DNA from: Isoetes taiwanensis
Taxonomy: Eukaryota > Streptophyta > Lycopodiopsida > Isoetales > Isoetaceae
Reading direction: 5' to 3'
Length of the DNA: 64,000 bases
NCBI GenBank assembly: GCA_021234155.1
Contig: JAJEKV010000099.1
Location: 1,450,297-1,514,296, forward strand
Position 1 is the first letter of the stretch; each line of letters starts with the position of its first letter. A program made the translations under genes and the position numbers. The notes beneath the pieces are model-generated. The model was not told the DNA's origin, searched no databases, and was given only the letters and a program-made list of their open reading frames with translations. Below, in pieces: positions 63,735 through 64,000 of this stretch.

Positions 63735-64000
63735 TGTGACGCTCTCTACTAAATATACGACGCCCGATCGTATACAGGGTTCGAAAAAAGTGAGGTTAAT
63801 CTTACGTTTTGTCCTACAAAATTTGCCAATGTCCAGATGTTGTTGACATGAGTAGGACATGCTGTCCTAAAAAAAAAAAAGGATTGAATTGGACTTTGTC
63901 CTACTAGTTTTTGAAGAAGAGGACTTTGTCCTACTCTTTTTAAGTGGGGAATTTTTTTTAGATGTATATTTTATTTCAGGTAACTTATCTTAGATATAAA
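63735..64000 (-). mobile_element. Start of a fourth related LTR, soon diverging
   Basis: TGTGACGCTCTCTACTAAAT, then ATACGA and CGTATACAGGGTTC match the LTR start for about 50 bp. After about 63,785 the sequence changes to an array of TTTGTCCTAC / GTAGGACA words that is not in the other LTRs. Either the LTR is of another subfamily or it is interrupted. The window ends within it. Confidence 0.6.

Noticed and set aside
1-64000. CRISPR arrays, bacterial operons or rRNA genes
   Set aside because: None seen; tandem repeats here are direct element or satellite repeats without spacers of constant length, and the coding style is eukaryotic.

Overview
The window is a piece of a large plant nuclear genome. 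PLS-class PPR coding sequence, a P-class PPR remnant, Ty1/Copia, Ty3/Gypsy, LINE, Helitron and Mutator-type MITE sequence are all mixed together in AT-rich DNA. The PPR protein style (long PLS tandems with an 'ACGSIGA' type of linker) and the gene-poor, repeat-rich layout fit a fern or another large-genome seedless vascular plant; that taxon is inferred, not proven. Only two or three loci look like host genes: an almost intact PPR gene (33.6-35.5 kb, minus), a small two-exon gene (31.6-32.2 kb, plus), and perhaps a short gene whose first exon is present three times (27.8-30.6 kb, plus). Layout of the first 36 kb: decayed PPR fragments at 1.2, 3.0-3.6, 4.0-4.4, 7.9-9.0 and 18.8-19.7 kb; Copia fragments at 5.6-6.0, 9.9-10.2 and 18.2-18.5 kb; tandem or local duplications at 10.5-11.3, 11.9-12.8, 14.3-15.4 and 17.8-18.0 kb; a divergent Gypsy LTR with its first internal ORF at 21.0-22.6 kb; LINE endonuclease, ORF1-like and RT pieces at 22.9-26.3 kb, with a 766-bp MITE inside the ORF1-like piece; the triplicated first exon; the two-exon gene; then the PPR gene with a decayed copy of its 3' end behind it and a 440-bp MITE in its 5' end. 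From 36 to 64 kb: a degraded Helitron helicase (36.4-39.8 kb, minus) split by a LINE (38.2-39.3 kb), a separate Helitron 3' terminus at 41,271, an H3-like gene (41.7-42.8 kb, minus), and an 18.4-kb Ty3/Gypsy chromovirus on the minus strand (44,147-62,537). The chromovirus has about 1.8-kb LTRs starting TGTGACGT, an initiator-Met-type primer site, gag, protease, RT, RNase H, integrase and a chromodomain tail. Its primer-site-proximal part is present twice, separated by a truncated third LTR. The start of yet another related element lies at 62.5-64.0 kb. The striking result is that the chromovirus carries reading frames with histone similarity between its primer site and gag. The first ORF starts with an H3-tail-like peptide (MARDKAIARK) and ends in an H3-fold segment; the diverged second copy preserves the H3 alpha-2/alpha-3 signature better. 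A second ORF has H2B-like and H2A-like segments. Two other related LTRs in the window (21.8 kb and 63.7 kb) are also followed, 590-730 bp inside the LTR, by an ORF beginning MARTK, in one case MARTKQTAKK. The independent H3-like gene at 41.7 kb and several hairpin pairs beside these ORFs fit the same theme. I read this as a retrotransposon lineage that carries its own histone genes together with a chromodomain integrase. All these ORFs contain stops and indels, so they are decayed, poorly assembled, or both.
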